64,000 nt of DNA from contig CAWUHX010000261.1 in assembly GCA_963922205.1 (NCBI GenBank), forward strand, positions 1 through 64,000, written 5' to 3'. Shown piece after piece: positions 48,342-59,324 of the stretch. The translations under genes and the position numbers were made by a program. Position 1 is the first letter of the stretch, and each line of letters starts with the position of its first letter. Source of the stretch: Romanomermis culicivorax (lineage: Eukaryota; Nematoda; Enoplea; Mermithida; Mermithidae). The notes below the pieces were generated by a model that saw only the letters and a program-made list of their open reading frames with translations, did no database searches and was not told the DNA's origin.

Positions 48342-48792
48342 ATTGTTGAAATGTTCCAAATACCGGATGCAGTAGACGCAGGTTCGGATGGCAGGTGATC
48401 ACTTCTCCCACAGATTTTGAAACGTTGAAAAAATAATTGCGAATAAAATTCAAGCATGATGAACTAAGAATTTATTTTGCCAAACCAGGAGAAGCAATTT
48501 TTCCCCGGTAGTTTTGAACCGTACGAAGTCCTAATTTTTCTATGACAATACAGAAAAGTTCATGAGAATGGGAAAATTAAATTCAAGAAAATACACGGAC
48601 TCGGATAGAACTAAAAAAAGTACCAATCGATAAACTTTGACCGAGCCACTGAAAAAATCTTCAGATAGATGTTTTTTGCCCGTTTACTGACGATAAATTT
48701 TTTTCATTGATAAAGTGTATTTTTCCGAATTGAACTTACTTTCATATGTATATCGCAGTATCAATGATTTCTAAATGAGTAGAATATATTTA
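48342..48792. other. Non-coding sequence
   Basis: No supported feature. Confidence 0.3.
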
Positions 48793-49044
48793 CAGTCTGT
48801 TTTTTATAAGGTGCTTCTAAATAGAATAAAGTGACGCAAATCAATACTGTCATATAATCGTTTACATAGAGCTCTTATTGTAAAATTTTTCACTCGAAAT
48901 ACTGCTAAAGGTTAGGTCAGTATGCTTACAAATTTCCAGTCCTATATGATATATTGTTTATCAGAAAATCGTGAAAATCTAAAATACTACTTGCTTTCCA
49001 ACTCTTTCATTATTAAGAAGCATTTCAAGAAAAACATACTATAG
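48793..49044. mobile_element. ~250-bp MITE, family A copy 2
   Basis: Full-length match to 13914-14162, with ends 'acagtctgttttttataa' and 'aaaaacatactatag' and shared core 'ggttaggtcagtatgctta'. Confidence 0.8.
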
Positions 49045-49706
49045 TAAACTTATTACTGTAAGGGATGAAAAAATTTTTTTGTCGATGAGCGGCAAACTGA
49101 ACTGCTGAAGATTTCCTAAAATGAATTTTAGATTTGCACTCGAGTTCCGACACGGTTCCGTTCAAATCGACAGAGGATAAACATCATATTTTTTAGTGAT
49201 TTCTGCTATACTATTGGAGAAATATTGTGTTTTTTACAGTGAAAAAATTTCTACCGAGTGAAAATTGGGTATCGAGTTGGTTTTCGCCTGTCATTTTAAA
49301 TCTAAACGGCACATCCAAAAACCGAATTTTTTGAGGCAAACATAAGCTGCGACTGCGCTGAGTACATCGTCCCGAAACATAATGATCTAAAATTGAATTG
49401 GTACCTTTGCGCATTGTCCTGACGCTTATGATTTTTGACAATCACTTGGTTAATGTTGAATAGAAAAATGCGGTAAGGATAAACTCACTGTAAAACTATT
49501 CTACGTAGTTTTCTGGCGCTTGTTGCGCAGGTTTTTTTCCGCCAAATCGGTGATTTTGGCGAAAAAATTTAAGCTGTTCTACCAAATGAGTAAGCAAAAA
49601 TTTCGGGTTTTTGAAGTCGGAAAACTGCGGTCTGGAGCATTTTAGAAAGTCAAAACCAGTGTTTTTTTGCACGGACTTGTGTTCACTGAAATCTGAATTT
49701 GCGAGG
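49045..49706. other. Non-coding sequence with dispersed-repeat fragments
   Basis: 49055-49270 shares short blocks with 34190-34690 ('cttattactgtaa', 'gatgagcggcaaac', 'accgagtgaaaa'). No exon. Confidence 0.35.
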
Positions 49707-50972
49707 CAGGCCCGTATTTAGAGGGGGGAAGGGGGCAATTCCCCCCTGAATTTTTTTTGGAATAAAATTTTCAGCAATTTCATTGTAATTATACATCACA
49801 ATTCCCAAATTAAATTATTTACATACTTTTCGTCGAACATAGAATTTAGCCACTAATCCAAGCACATATAAACTAACCAGTGTTTTTTTTTGTGCCAAAA
49901 CATGGTTTTTGGCACAAAAAATTTGGCTGGTCAAACATTAAATTTCCTTAATTTTTAGACGTTTTAGGGGCTGAAAATGCAAAAAATTTTCGGCGCTTCG
50001 CGCCGCGCCGAGTCAGTCAATGGATATAATATTTCCTATTCGTATATTTGACCCGAAAGCGAACGATTTCTCTTCGAACAGTGTATTAGTATTGTTGCAG
50101 CAAACTTTATAGGCTGTCAAGACTGATGAGTGAAAAGAAATTCTGAATATTCTCTGCGAATTCAGTCAGCAGATTCGGCTTTAAAACAGGAATTCTTACT
50201 TTTTGTGTTTGATTGATTCTAATAGAAAAATTGATATCGTTGATAATCGTAGAATGTTTAGATCGAAAATTTACACAATTTTTGACTTTATTTTCTCTAG
50301 TCTTTGCATTGTTGTTAAATATAGATATTTTTCGTAGTCAAAAATTGAATCAATTTGAACTTCATGTACAATTCTAGAGCTAATTAAATTTTTTCAGCAT
50401 TCCATTTTTTGGGTTTTCGTGAACAATTTTGTTGCATAGTTTTTTTCTTGTCTCACTGACATGGTTAGCTGAAAAATAAGTTGGGCGCGATTTTTACAAA
50501 AATAATGTGTTAAACGTTAAATTTTTATCAAACTTTTGGCCTAAAACTTTTCCGCAGTTTTCATTGAGGTAAAGTGGGGTGACTTTGATTAGAGTATAGC
50601 ATTTGATAACTATTTGAGATCAGCACGTCATTTTCGCTGTGTAGGCAACCGCACAGCAGGGGTTATCTACTCAGCAATAATGACCTGCTGACCTCAAATA
50701 GTTATCAAATGCCATACTCTGATCAAAGTCGCCCCTGATCAAAGTCACCCCACTTTACCTTATGTTTCTAGAAAAAAATTTTTTTTTGTGCCATTGACAC
50801 AAATATTTTTGGCCTCTTGTGCCAATTGGCACAAATGTCCGTGCACAAAAAAAACGCTGAAACTAACTGAAAATATGTCGTCTTTACTGCAAAAATGATT
50901 TTCTTTTTATTCAGGAAATCCTAAAATAATTTGGAAAATTCCCCCCTTTTTTGAAAATCCTGGATACGGGTA
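49707..50972. mobile_element. Possible hAT-like element with CAGGCCCGTATTTAG ends
   Basis: The left end CAGGCCCGTATTTAGAGG plus 'caattcccccc' is matched in inverse by 'aattcccccctttttt' and 'atcctggatacgggtatg' at 50936-50973. This suggests terminal inverted repeats of ~40 bp with decay. No transposase frame. It overlaps the left arm of the large palindrome. Confidence 0.5.
50567..50760. mobile_element. AGGTAAAGTGGGG MITE, copy 2
   Basis: Ends AGGTAAAGTGGGGTGACTTT and AAAGTCACCCCACTTTACCT, with the same interior as 37956-38093 plus an inverted 'atttgataactatttgag' / 'ctcaaatagttatcaaat' pair. Confidence 0.85.
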
Positions 50973-50984
50973 TGTGCGGGTGTA

Positions 50985-51330
50985 GTATACCTGTAGTTGG
51001 AAGAGGTTGGGGGCATAAGTACCTGTAATTGGGGGGAGGTTGGGGGGGACCCCCATCTTGGTGGAACACTATACCCAAATGTTGGGACCCCCACCCCCAA
51101 CTTGGTCAACCCTATACCAAACCCCCCCCCCCAAACTCGGAAAAACTGGAAAAAATCAGGAAAAAAGTGGCTTTTTTGGCCTTTTTAGGGAAATTTTTGG
51201 AATTTTTCCGACTTTTTTGGGGGGTTTTCGACCCCCCTCCCCAAAATTTTGGAAATGTTGGAACCGCCACCCCAAAATTTGGGGTTCACCCTCCCCCCCA
51301 ACTGGTCGGACCTCTTACAGGTATGGTTGG
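50985..51330. repeat. ACCTGTAATTGGGGGG repeat family, copy 1
   Basis: Runs such as 'acctgtaattggggggaggt', 'acactatacccaaatgttgg' and 'aactggtcggacctcttaca' are repeated at 51825-52045, and in fragments at 45265-45430, 52680-52735 and 54470-54585. Each ends in 'cttacaggtatg', the inverse of the start 'cacctgtaa'. Probably a MITE family. The Pro/Lys-rich frames across 51029-51663 are artefacts of the C and A runs. Confidence 0.7.
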
Positions 51331-51824
51331 GGGGACCCCTCAACTCGGTCAACACTATACCCAACCCCCCAAAATTTAGAAAAAAGTATACCTTTTTTGG
51401 TCCTTTTTGCTAAGATTTTCTATTTTTTTTGCGTTTTTTTCGACTACCTACCAGCGTTTTTTTTGTGCACGGACATTTGTGCCAATTGGCAAAAGAGACC
51501 AAAAAAATTTGTGCCAATGACACAAAAAAAAATTTTTCTACTAGAAACTAGAGATGTATCGGGTCCAAAATGTTACAAAAATCGGGTCCGGGTCCAAAAT
51601 TTTGAGAATATCGGGTCCGGGTCCAAAACTTTGAGAATATCGGGTCCGGGTCCAGCAAAATAATCGGGTAATTTCGGGTCCGGGTACCCAATACATCTCT
51701 ACTAGAAACATATACTGAAAACTGCGGAAAGGTTTTAGGCTTAAAGTTTGATAAATGGTTAACGTTTAACGCTAACGCATTAATTTTTTGTAAAAATCGT
51801 GCCCATTTTCAGCTAACCATGTCA

Positions 51825-52045
51825 GTGAGCACACCTGTAATTGGGGGGCAGGGCTTGGGGGGGCCCCCCAACTCGGCCAATCATATACCCAACCCCCCCC
51901 CCCCCAGTTGGAAAAAATTAGATAAAATTGGCAAAAAGTGTATGTTTTTGGCCTTTTTGGGAAAAATTTCGACTTTTTTCGACCCCCTCCCCCAAAATTT
52001 CGGATTCACCCCCCCCCCCCCAACTGGTCGGACTTCTTACAGGTA
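51825..52045. repeat. ACCTGTAATTGGGGGG repeat family, copy 2
   Basis: Starts 'cacctgtaattggggggca' and ends 'ggacttcttacaggtatg'. It lies in the right arm of the palindrome. Confidence 0.7.
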
Positions 52046-52670
52046 TGTCAGTGAGATAAGAAAAACTGTGCAAGAAAATAATTCACGACGACTCAAAAAG
52101 AAATGGAATGGTGAGAAAATTTAAATAACTCTGGAGTTGTTCAGGAAGTTCAGATTGATTCAATTTTCGACTAATATACCTATATTATTTTTAACAATAA
52201 CGTAAAGACTAGAGAAAATAAAGTCGAAAATTGTGCAAATTTTTGGTCGAAACATTGTACCATTATACCAATGATATCGATTTCTCTGTTTGAATCAATC
52301 AAACACAAAAAGTAAGAATTTCAGTTTTAAATGCGAATCTGACTGAACGAATAGAGAATATTCAGAATTTTTTTCATTCTTCAGTCATTGACAGCCTATA
52401 AAGTTTGCTGCAACGATACTAATACACTGTTCGAAAAGAAATCATTCGTGGTCGGGTCAAATATACGAGTAGGAAATATTATATTGATTGAGCGCCGAAA
52501 TTTTTTTGCATTTTCAGCCCCTAGAACGTCTACTTACAAACCAAGGAAATTTAATGTTTGACCAGCCAGAAGCGTTTGTGCTAATTGGCACAAACGCTCA
52601 AAATTTTTTGTGTCGTTCGAAATTTTTTTGTACCCAAAATCATGTTTTGTCACAAAAAAACACTGCCCCC

Positions 52671-53079
52671 TACCAAAAAAATTTTGGGTTTACCCTCCCC
52701 ACAAACTAGTTTGTCAGACCTCTTACAAGTATGTGTGTAGTCCACTAAATGCCCAATAAACACGTCATTTTGTCTCAAAATTAGGCAACCAGTGATCAAT
52801 ATTTAGGACTTTAGGTAGGGTTACCACCTCGGTAGTCTGATCAGGTGTATATAGTACATTTATCTTGTACAAAATAGACAGAATGTAGTCAAAATTGATT
52901 TTCAGGCATATTATCGATTCTACACACTGTTTGGGACGTTCCAGTGTATCTAACAAACCTGTAGGACCTTGAAAGTCAGAGGAAAAAATATGCCTGGGAC
53001 CATGAAAAGTCAGTGAATTTTAAAAAGTGAATTCTGGTGCGTTTTAGGAGCTCAAAATCTAGAAAGTTTTTATTGCATC
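52671..53079. other. Non-coding sequence
   Basis: No exon supported. A decayed 'accttgaaagtcagaggaa' block resembles the 590-665 and 17.4 kb repeat. Confidence 0.3.
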
Positions 53080-54150
53080 GCATTGCCTGATTGATTGGTT
53101 GATTCCCGGATCGGTTGGTTGATTTCCCAATTTGTGGATTGATTCCCTGGTTGGATTAAGGGGTTGATTGATTTCATGATTAGTTCATTTATTGATTTCC
53201 TGATTTGTTGGTTGATTCCCTGATTGGTGTGTTAATTCTACGGTTGAATTGGGTGGTTGGTTGATTTCATGTTTAGTTCGTTCATTGATTCCCTGTTTAA
53301 GTAGTTGATTCTCTTACTCAATGGTTGGTTGGTTCGCTGATTGGTGGATTTCAATGGTTAGTTGGCTGATTGATGGGTTGAATACCTGGTTAGTGGTTGG
53401 TTGGTTGGTTGATTCCATGGTTAGTCGCTTATTTTTCTGATTTTCTGGTGGGGTTATTAAAGCATGGTTGGCTCTTTGATTTGCTGGTTGATTTCCTGGG
53501 TGGTTGGTACATCGATTTTCTTGTTGATTAGATGGTTATATATCCGATTTGTTGGTTGGGGTATTAGTATAGCATGTCTCCTCATGGGCCGAAAATCGAT
53601 TGGAAAAATTTTTTAGATTAAATTAGAATAGTTTTATGGGTAAATCGACGTTGCTGATTACGAATATGATATCAGAAATTTTATAGGAGCACGTCTTTAC
53701 GTCACATGTCATATCACATATTATAGCAACACAATTTTTTGAGCTCAAATCAAGATTTACAATAGCAACAAAATCAAAAAAAAAACTGTCAGCTCGGAAC
53801 GTTCGGTTGTACTGAGATAGTTCTTGAAGTGAAAAAGCTTATACATAGAAAAGAATACGAGGGTTTGTGGTGTACACAAGAAACTTTGAATAAATTTTGA
53901 TTGAACTCAGGAATTACTTTTATTGGAAAAACACGTAAAGACTTGCTCCTATAAAATTTCTGATATCATACTCGTAATCAGCGACAGCGATTTACCCAAA
54001 AAAGTATTCTAATTTAAACTCAAACATTTTTCAATCGATTTCTGACCCATGTGGAGATATGCTGTACTAATACCGTTGGTTGGTTTGTTTCCTAGTTGGT
54101 TGATTATCTAGGTTTTAGTGGTTGATGGTTCATCTCCGAGTTCTCTACGC
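53080..54150 (+). repeat. GGTTGATTGATT-type minisatellite array, interrupted
   Basis: 53080-53560 consists of loosely repeated 'ggttggttgattccctgatt' units. The array resumes at 54074-54135 ('gttggttggtttgtttccta') after a complete inserted element (53560-54074). Confidence 0.8.
53560..54074. mobile_element. Inverted-repeat element inserted in the minisatellite
   Basis: Ends GGTATTAGTATAGCATGTCT and, inverted, GGTATTAGTACAGCATATCT. Arms of ~140 bp continue through 'cgaaaatcgattg', 'gggtaaatcg' and 'tgatatcagaaattttatagg'. The 210-bp centre is non-coding. The flanking satellite makes the target duplication unreadable. Confidence 0.8.
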
Positions 54151-55574
54151 CGTTTTTGCTGTTAAAATCAGTTCACAATACAATACATTATCTGGTACCC
54201 AGAATTGAGTCACCTGGTACCGAGCCGCATCCAGTTGAACCAATTTTCCAAGTATGGTCTTATGATCTAACCCAAAAGACAAAAATTTTTGTTTTTTTTC
54301 CCAATTTTTGGTAATCTACTGACTTGACTGCAGAACATAAATGTGTTCTGAAAAGCTCAAAAATGCATAGCTAAAGCATTTCGTTGTATTTTAAAGAGAA
54401 AACTGACATGGCGAAAATAGCGAAAAAAATTGAAATGGCGAAAGGTCTCCGCGAAAAAACAGTGCCAGAAAAAATTTTTTTTTTGCCTTTTTTCGGGAGG
54501 TTTTCGACTTTTTTGGGAACTCGATACCCCACACCACTAATTTAAAGTTTACTCTTCTCAGCTGGTCGAACCTTTTACAGGTTTGGTTTTTGGAAAATAA
54601 AATTTCGGAGGTCATTTGGCAAAAGAAGTCAAATTTTATTTCGCTGTTTCTGTCAATTCTTTTTTTCGCTCAAAGGTACTCGTGACTTTTTTATGCTTGA
54701 TTGGGCTTATTGAAACGTTTTTATGCTTCTTCAGTTTCTAGATCACCAAAAATAAAGACCGGAATTTTTGGATAATAGGTAAAATACTGATAACAATATT
54801 GCAAAATTAATGATAGCAAAAAATAAACAAAATAACTGGAGCAAAAAATCATTAATTGTCTAAGAAATTCCTTTCCTAACATTTCTGAGATCAGTCAAAA
54901 TGAAGAATCATAGACTGCATTTTTGGATCCCGATACTGTCGAACTGCGGAAGATGAATCTTTTCAACGCTGATTTCATGATTCAAAATTTGATTTTTCCG
55001 GCCTAATGATGATCATTGAACAATGCATGGATTTTTTCAATCTGCTTAAACTCAGCTTGAGTCAACGATGTTTCATAAATTTGGCGTAGCAACAAAATTC
55101 GTAAATAAACTTCCAGTGCGAAGAGCCAAAATTTTTCAAAATTTTCATTACAGTAACACGGGAAAATGAAGCATTTCGACATTTATTTTGCTGGATAAGT
55201 GGTCTAATTTTGCAGTCAATTCAATCATTTTTTATAGACGGACAAAATGCAAAAAATCACATTGAAAGCGCACGACTAAATTTGAAAAATCAGACAACCA
55301 ACCTGAAGTTTGGATTTTTCAACCAGTAATATTTTGACCTTCTAAAGTGCACCAGAATACAGGTTTTGACCTTCTAAAGTGCACCAGAATACATCTTTCC
55401 AACTTGAAAATCCCGAAATTTTTTTCTTCATTTGGCGAAATAGCCCAAATTTTTTTTCGCCTATCCAGATCTTTTTTCGCCGAAAACACCGATTTGGCGA
55501 AAAAACAGTGATTCAGAATGTTATTCAACCTACATTTATGTGAAACTATTGTGTTGGTCAGCACTCATTAAGGT
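54151..55574. other. Non-coding region
   Basis: Contains a fragment of the ACCTGTAA repeat family at about 54390-54590 and a 30-bp direct repeat ('ttttgaccttctaaagtgc') at 55331-55385. No exon supported. Confidence 0.4.
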
Positions 55575-55920
55575 TTTAAAATTAGTTCTTTGGAATCAAG
55601 TATGCTTTGTTTATAAAAATTGTCCAACCACGTTCTTATGACGACTTCTTGCTCATTTTCCATCGTAATCTTCTCGATCATTGCTGGGGTCGGCTCTGCT
55701 AGGAGTCATCGAGAATCTGCCGGGGGTCAATACCCCCAAACTCCAATCACGTGCTTCAGCATAGCATAGTATTCATTAAAATCAGTCTCTTCTTTTTTGC
55801 TCATTTTCCTTCATCATCCACATAAGCAATGGTGGGGGGTGGGTCTAATCTGATGAAGGTCAATCAAAATCTGCTGCTGGTCCAGACCGTATCAACCTCT
55901 TCATGAGTGTGCATGTATGC
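55575..55920 (+). repeat. ~400-bp dispersed repeat B, truncated copy 3
   Basis: Aligns with the right part of 16480-16905 from 'ggaatcaagtatgctttg' onward, followed by a partial internal duplication ending 'gagtgtgcatgtatgc'. Confidence 0.7.
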
Positions 55921-56242
55921 CCAAAAGTACAATAATAAACAAAACTGAGATAAGTATTGGCACTTGGCAACGGCCCTCCCCTTCCCAACTTTTTAGTCGA
56001 CAACACAAACATCTACTCCTCATTAGGCCGAAAATCAGAGAGAAAATTAATTTTTTTGCCAGAAATGATTTTTTTGCAGCCAAAATAGGTAAAATTGTCA
56101 TGTTTGAAGTAGAATTCAGTTATGAGGCATGTTTTTCCACTCTTTAGAGCGAAAAAACACTTGTTTTCATCGTTTACTGCCTGACCGATAATAAAGTTTT
56201 CAACTTCTCACGGTAATGCTGAACGTTTCGTAGTCATTTTCA

Positions 56243-56497
56243 TACATGTAACGGAGGTCCACGGTCTGGAGAATGATTCAGACGATTCTTTTATAGGAGC
56301 GGTCATCATCAATTTTGTAAAATCTGAGATGGGCCCTTGAAAGAAAAAGTTTCGTTTTTTCCTATAAAGTTCGAAAAATTGATTTTTGTGAAAAGTCATC
56401 AAAATACGATGGCTTGAGGTGGCGAAAAATTGACTTTTTTTATCTTTTTTGTTAGAAAATACCATCTTCTACCACTCTCAGCCTCCAATTACATGTA
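56243..56497. mobile_element. TACATGTAACGGAG MITE, copy 4 (internally deleted)
   Basis: Left end TACATGTAACGGAGGTCC, right end CCTCCAATTACATGTA. The interior is shortened but contains the family's 'agtttcgttttttcctat' and 'gaaaaattgactttttt'. Confidence 0.8.
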
Positions 56498-56533
56498 AGC
56501 TAATTTTAATTTTTGAATTTCATATTTTAACAG

Positions 56534-56696
56534 CGGAATTAAACAGAAAATGGTGGAGAAAGACGAAAGTTCGCATTTTAGACTTAAAATGGCAAGAAGC
56601 CGGCGCGCCGTCCACGACAGGCGTCGTCGCAAATGGAGCCAAAATGCAGTTAGTTTTTTAGACATCATTTTCCACCTTTTGAATGTAATCGTTTAA
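56534..56696 (+). CDS. Possible exon, perhaps an alternative FBXO47 3' end
   Basis: After an acceptor (TTTTAACAG), this GC-richer block is open in two frames. The frame in phase with the FBXO47 exon 8 donor gives a basic stretch (RLKMARSRRAVHDRRRRKW) and a hydrophobic end (FLDIIFHLLNVIV), stopping at 56694-56696. A different frame reads KVRILDLKWQEAGAPSTTG, with a possible donor at 56649 (GCA|GTTAGT). The codon composition suggests that at least one frame is or was coding. It could equally belong to another gene. A frame at 56754-56911 with an F-box-like stretch (VIFRYLDYTHIL) lies just beyond but does not join in phase. Confidence 0.35.
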
Positions 56697-56699
56697 CCC

Positions 56700-57036
56700 A
56701 TGAAAAAAAATCAATTTAGTTTCCCACTCAGTCCATTTCTTTTTTGTTTAGAAAACAAAATTATGGAGATATATACTAATTTTACCCTTAGACTTCGAGA
56801 ATGTTCTTCGGTGATATTCCGTTACCTTGATTACACACACATCCTCACAATGGTAATTTTCTTGGAGGTCAAGGATCAATTTTCGAAAAAACACCAAAGT
56901 TCTCGAATTTTGTAAGTGATGCATTTTTGTGTTAATTAGGTGAAATCTGGTACGTCACTATTATGTACACGAATGCCTGTAAATAGCACGCATGCACAAT
57001 ATCGTAACATGACAACAGGGTCATGAAGCATTTCAG
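56700..57036. other. Non-coding sequence or unresolved exon
   Basis: A frame from an acceptor at 56750-56751 to a donor at 56911 (TTT|GTAAGT) reads in part VIFRYLDYTHILTM, faintly like an F-box. The evidence is too thin to call a gene. Confidence 0.25.
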
Positions 57037-57436
57037 TACCGTCAAGTGGGGGAATTTCGGACGGTGGGGTAATTTCGGACAAATTTTCAGTTTTAAGCGT
57101 TTTAGCTTATATCTGGCTAACGGATTTGCGTATTTCAATAAACTTTTTTTTGTTTTGCGTGTTTATCAATGCTTGTCACTTTGCCATTTCTGTTTTTTGT
57201 AACTGTTCGATTCTTCATAACAAAAAACTCGACTTTTGTAAGCTCACTTTGGGGCATGATTTTATGAGGTGTCAAACTTTTGCTAGCATTTGAGTTCTGA
57301 AGCTTCTTCGAATGTGAAATTTTGTTTTTTTACAGTGAATATATACATCTAGATTGTGGTAAAGTGTCAAAACGATAGTCTTATCCGGAGAAAAAATATT
57401 TAAGGAAGAAGTCAAAAGTCGAGATTTTGCAAAATC

Positions 57437-57474
57437 GTGGGGTAATTTCGGACACGCGTCCGAAATTACCCCAC
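57437..57474. promoter_or_regulatory. 17-bp inverted site just upstream of the HTH gene
   Basis: GTGGGGTAATTTCGGAC, spacer ACGC, GTCCGAAATTACCCCAC. It repeats the terminal motif of the element as a palindrome, 54 bp upstream of the gene's ATG, so binding by the element's own HTH protein could autoregulate it. Confidence 0.6.
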
Positions 57475-57527
57475 AATTTTGATATGTGTTTTTAGCATTC
57501 TTAAATCGATTTTTCTAAAAAATAACT

Positions 57528-58167
57528 ATGCCACGCAATTACAAACGCAAAAAACCTGTAACTACTTCGGCACAAACTATGCAAGATGCTGTAGATGCAG
57601 TCAAAGATGGAATGTCGATCCGTATAGCAGCTAATGCATATGGTAATCTTAACACTTACACTGTTAAATTTTTCGGGAAAAATCTCACAATTTCAACCAA
57701 AAGAGCAAGAGTTTATTCTTCCGATTCAAATGAGTCGTCTGAGTCTGACATTACACTATCTTCAGACTCCAGTCAAAGTGAAAATGAATCAGAGAATCAT
57801 GAAAAGTAAGTTGAATAATATTGTCTTAAACATTTATTAATACCAAATATAACGTGAGCATTTTATTTTTAGTGACATGAAATATGCAACAGGAGATTTT
57901 GTGGCGGTTGTTTACGATTCGGATTGGTTCATTGCTGAAATCATCGACATTTCTGACGAAAACAGTGACTATCGGGTCAATTTTATGCACCCGCCCGGTG
58001 GCAAGAATACCCAATTCTATTGGCCGTCTAAAAAAGACGAATGTTGGCTGCCACCTGATGCTATTTTGCTGAAGCTTGACGATCCACCGACACCAATTTC
58101 TAGCCGATTGTGGTCTATTTCAAACCAAAGCATCAGAGCCATTCAGGAAAAATACGTTTGCCCCTGA
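57528..58167 (+). CDS. Pipsqueak-type HTH plus SH3/Tudor-like transposon protein
   Basis: Exons 57528-57805 and 57873-58167 join in phase 2 (GAAAA|GTAAGT, TTTTTAG|TGACAT) to give 190 codons. The N-terminus MPRNYKRKKP and the helix pair AMQDAVDAVKDG-like / MSIRIAANAYG are those of pogo-family pipsqueak HTH domains, which bind transposon ends. The usual recognition helix is replaced by a different sequence (NLNTYTVKFFGKN), so DNA binding may be altered. An acidic Ser-rich linker (about 60-92) leads to a compact C-terminal domain, with YATGDFVAVVYDSDWFIAEI and FYWPSKKDECWLPPDAIL. This resembles the SH3/Tudor-like C-terminal module of the same transposon proteins. No catalytic domain is encoded. 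It may be a repressor, a transposition cofactor or an internal-deletion relic. Confidence 0.75.
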
Positions 58168-58666
58168 ACGAAGGTTTGTCAACTTGTATACAATACCAAT
58201 ATATTGTGACAGTCAATAACTTTTTTCTCTTTTAAGATTTTTGAGATTGCCAAACGTTGTGCCTCATTTTCATAATCATTCCAGTCAGTATTGATCTGAT
58301 TCTGCCTCAAATGGCCTTGGCCCTTGATCATTATTATCAACATCATACCTTATTCGTTTATCATAATGTGAAACTCTGATTCGCGTTATTATCGTTTTTT
58401 TTTTCCACATTTTGATTTCTGCGATTGCCAAAAATTATGTCTTTGAGTGTCATATTCATCCCGGTTATATTGATCTGATTGTGCCTTAAATTAGCCTATC
58501 ATTCCTGCTATTACTCCATCTGATTATCGCCTTATCCGTGTTGTTATCGTTCGTTTATCTTGTTTTGTTTTTTTAAAACTCCGAAAGTGTCCGAAATTGC
58601 CCATACAATAGTCCAATTCCATCTAAAAGGACTTTAGACGGCCTTTTTTTAGCAAAATGTGAAGCT

Positions 58667-58703
58667 GTCCGAAATTACCCCACCCCGTGGGGTAATTTCG
58701 GAC
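58667..58703. promoter_or_regulatory. 17-bp inverted site near the right end of the pogo-like element
   Basis: GTCCGAAATTACCCCAC, spacer CCC, GTGGGGTAATTTCGGAC. It is in the opposite arrangement to the upstream palindrome (arms point away rather than in) and lies 180 bp inside the right end. Confidence 0.6.
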
Positions 58704-58883
58704 ACCAAGTTTTTATAAAAAAAACCATGAATGCATCAAAGATGCATTCATGGCATTAATACTGCTTGAAGTGTGAGTCGAGACCAGACTTTTAAGCTTT
58801 ATTTGAACGAATTTCATCCAGCGGTTCAAAAGTTACACGCTTGCAAAGTTGAAAAATGTCCGAAATTACCCCACTTGACGGTA

Positions 58884-59324
58884 TTCTAAATTTAAGCGCG
58901 ATGAGTCAAAAACTGGAAAATGGCGCATCGGCTACTAGTGCGCATTTTTAGGGTTTTTGAGACAAAAATTACTGTTTTCTAATGCGTTTTTGGACTTTTT
59001 GGGCGGAAAATAGAATTTTTTCTACAATGACCACGGCTAGAATGGTGGGCAATCAATGAGCTTCGCCTCAAAAAATTAGCTTTTCCTGCCGAGACCGCGG
59101 AACTCCGTTGGATGTATTGTACACATGTAAAGCGACTTTTTGATTGTGAAGGGTCATCGATTGCGCAAAATTTTAGACGATGAGATCAATTGACATTTTT
59201 TCGCAAAACTGTTCAAAACGTCGTAATTTTCGTTTTGAAACCGTAAAGTTATGTATTTATGGCGCGAAGCAACGGAAAAATTGATATTTTTGACATTTTA
59301 TGTTCAAAAATAGTAGCGTCCCGG
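58884..59324. mobile_element. Decayed TACATGTAA MITE split by a foldback insertion
   Basis: 59110-59324 has family sequence ('actccgttggatgta', 'atttatggcgcgaagcaacgg', 'ttatgttcaaaaata'). The family sequence appears to resume after the inserted element ('agcggttcctatgac', 60269-60285). Confidence 0.55.

Larger units (their letters stand above)
49880..52670. repeat. 2.8-kb imperfect palindrome (arms ~700-950 bp)
   Basis: The left arm 49880-50560 and right arm about 51720-52670 are reverse complements. Matching blocks include 'ggaaatataatttcctattcg' type sequence, 'aacagtgtattagtattgttgcag', 'caaactttataggctgtcaa', 'tactttttgtgtttgattga' and 'aaaacttttccgcagttttca' (all with substitutions). 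The centre holds further MITEs. At 50765-50850 and 51455-51545 there is another inverted block with 'gccaattggcacaaatgtccgtgcac'-like sequence. At 51550-51710 a small 'atcgggtccgggtccaaaa' tandem repeat occurs. Confidence 0.75.
57039..58881 (+). mobile_element. Pogo-like transposon encoding an HTH protein without a DDE domain
   Basis: The termini CCGTCAAGTGGGGGAATTTC and its inverse (ATTACCCCACTTGACGG) are flanked by TA on each side (57037-57038, 58882-58883), as in the Tc1/mariner/pogo superfamily. The 17-bp motif GTGGGGTAATTTCGGAC recurs near both ends and as two internal near-perfect palindromes. The element carries the two-exon gene at 57528-58167. A DDE catalytic domain is absent, so the element depends on another source of transposase or is immobile. 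The ends look well preserved, which suggests fairly recent activity. Confidence 0.85.

Noticed and set aside
51029-51663. Pro-rich frames of 116 and 207 codons
   Set aside because: They arise from C-runs and A-runs of the ACCTGTAA repeat family and overlap each other in two frames.
56754-56911. Frame with an F-box-like string (VIFRYLDYTHIL) that could be a second F-box exon
   Set aside because: It does not join in phase with the 56534 exon and the similarity is short.
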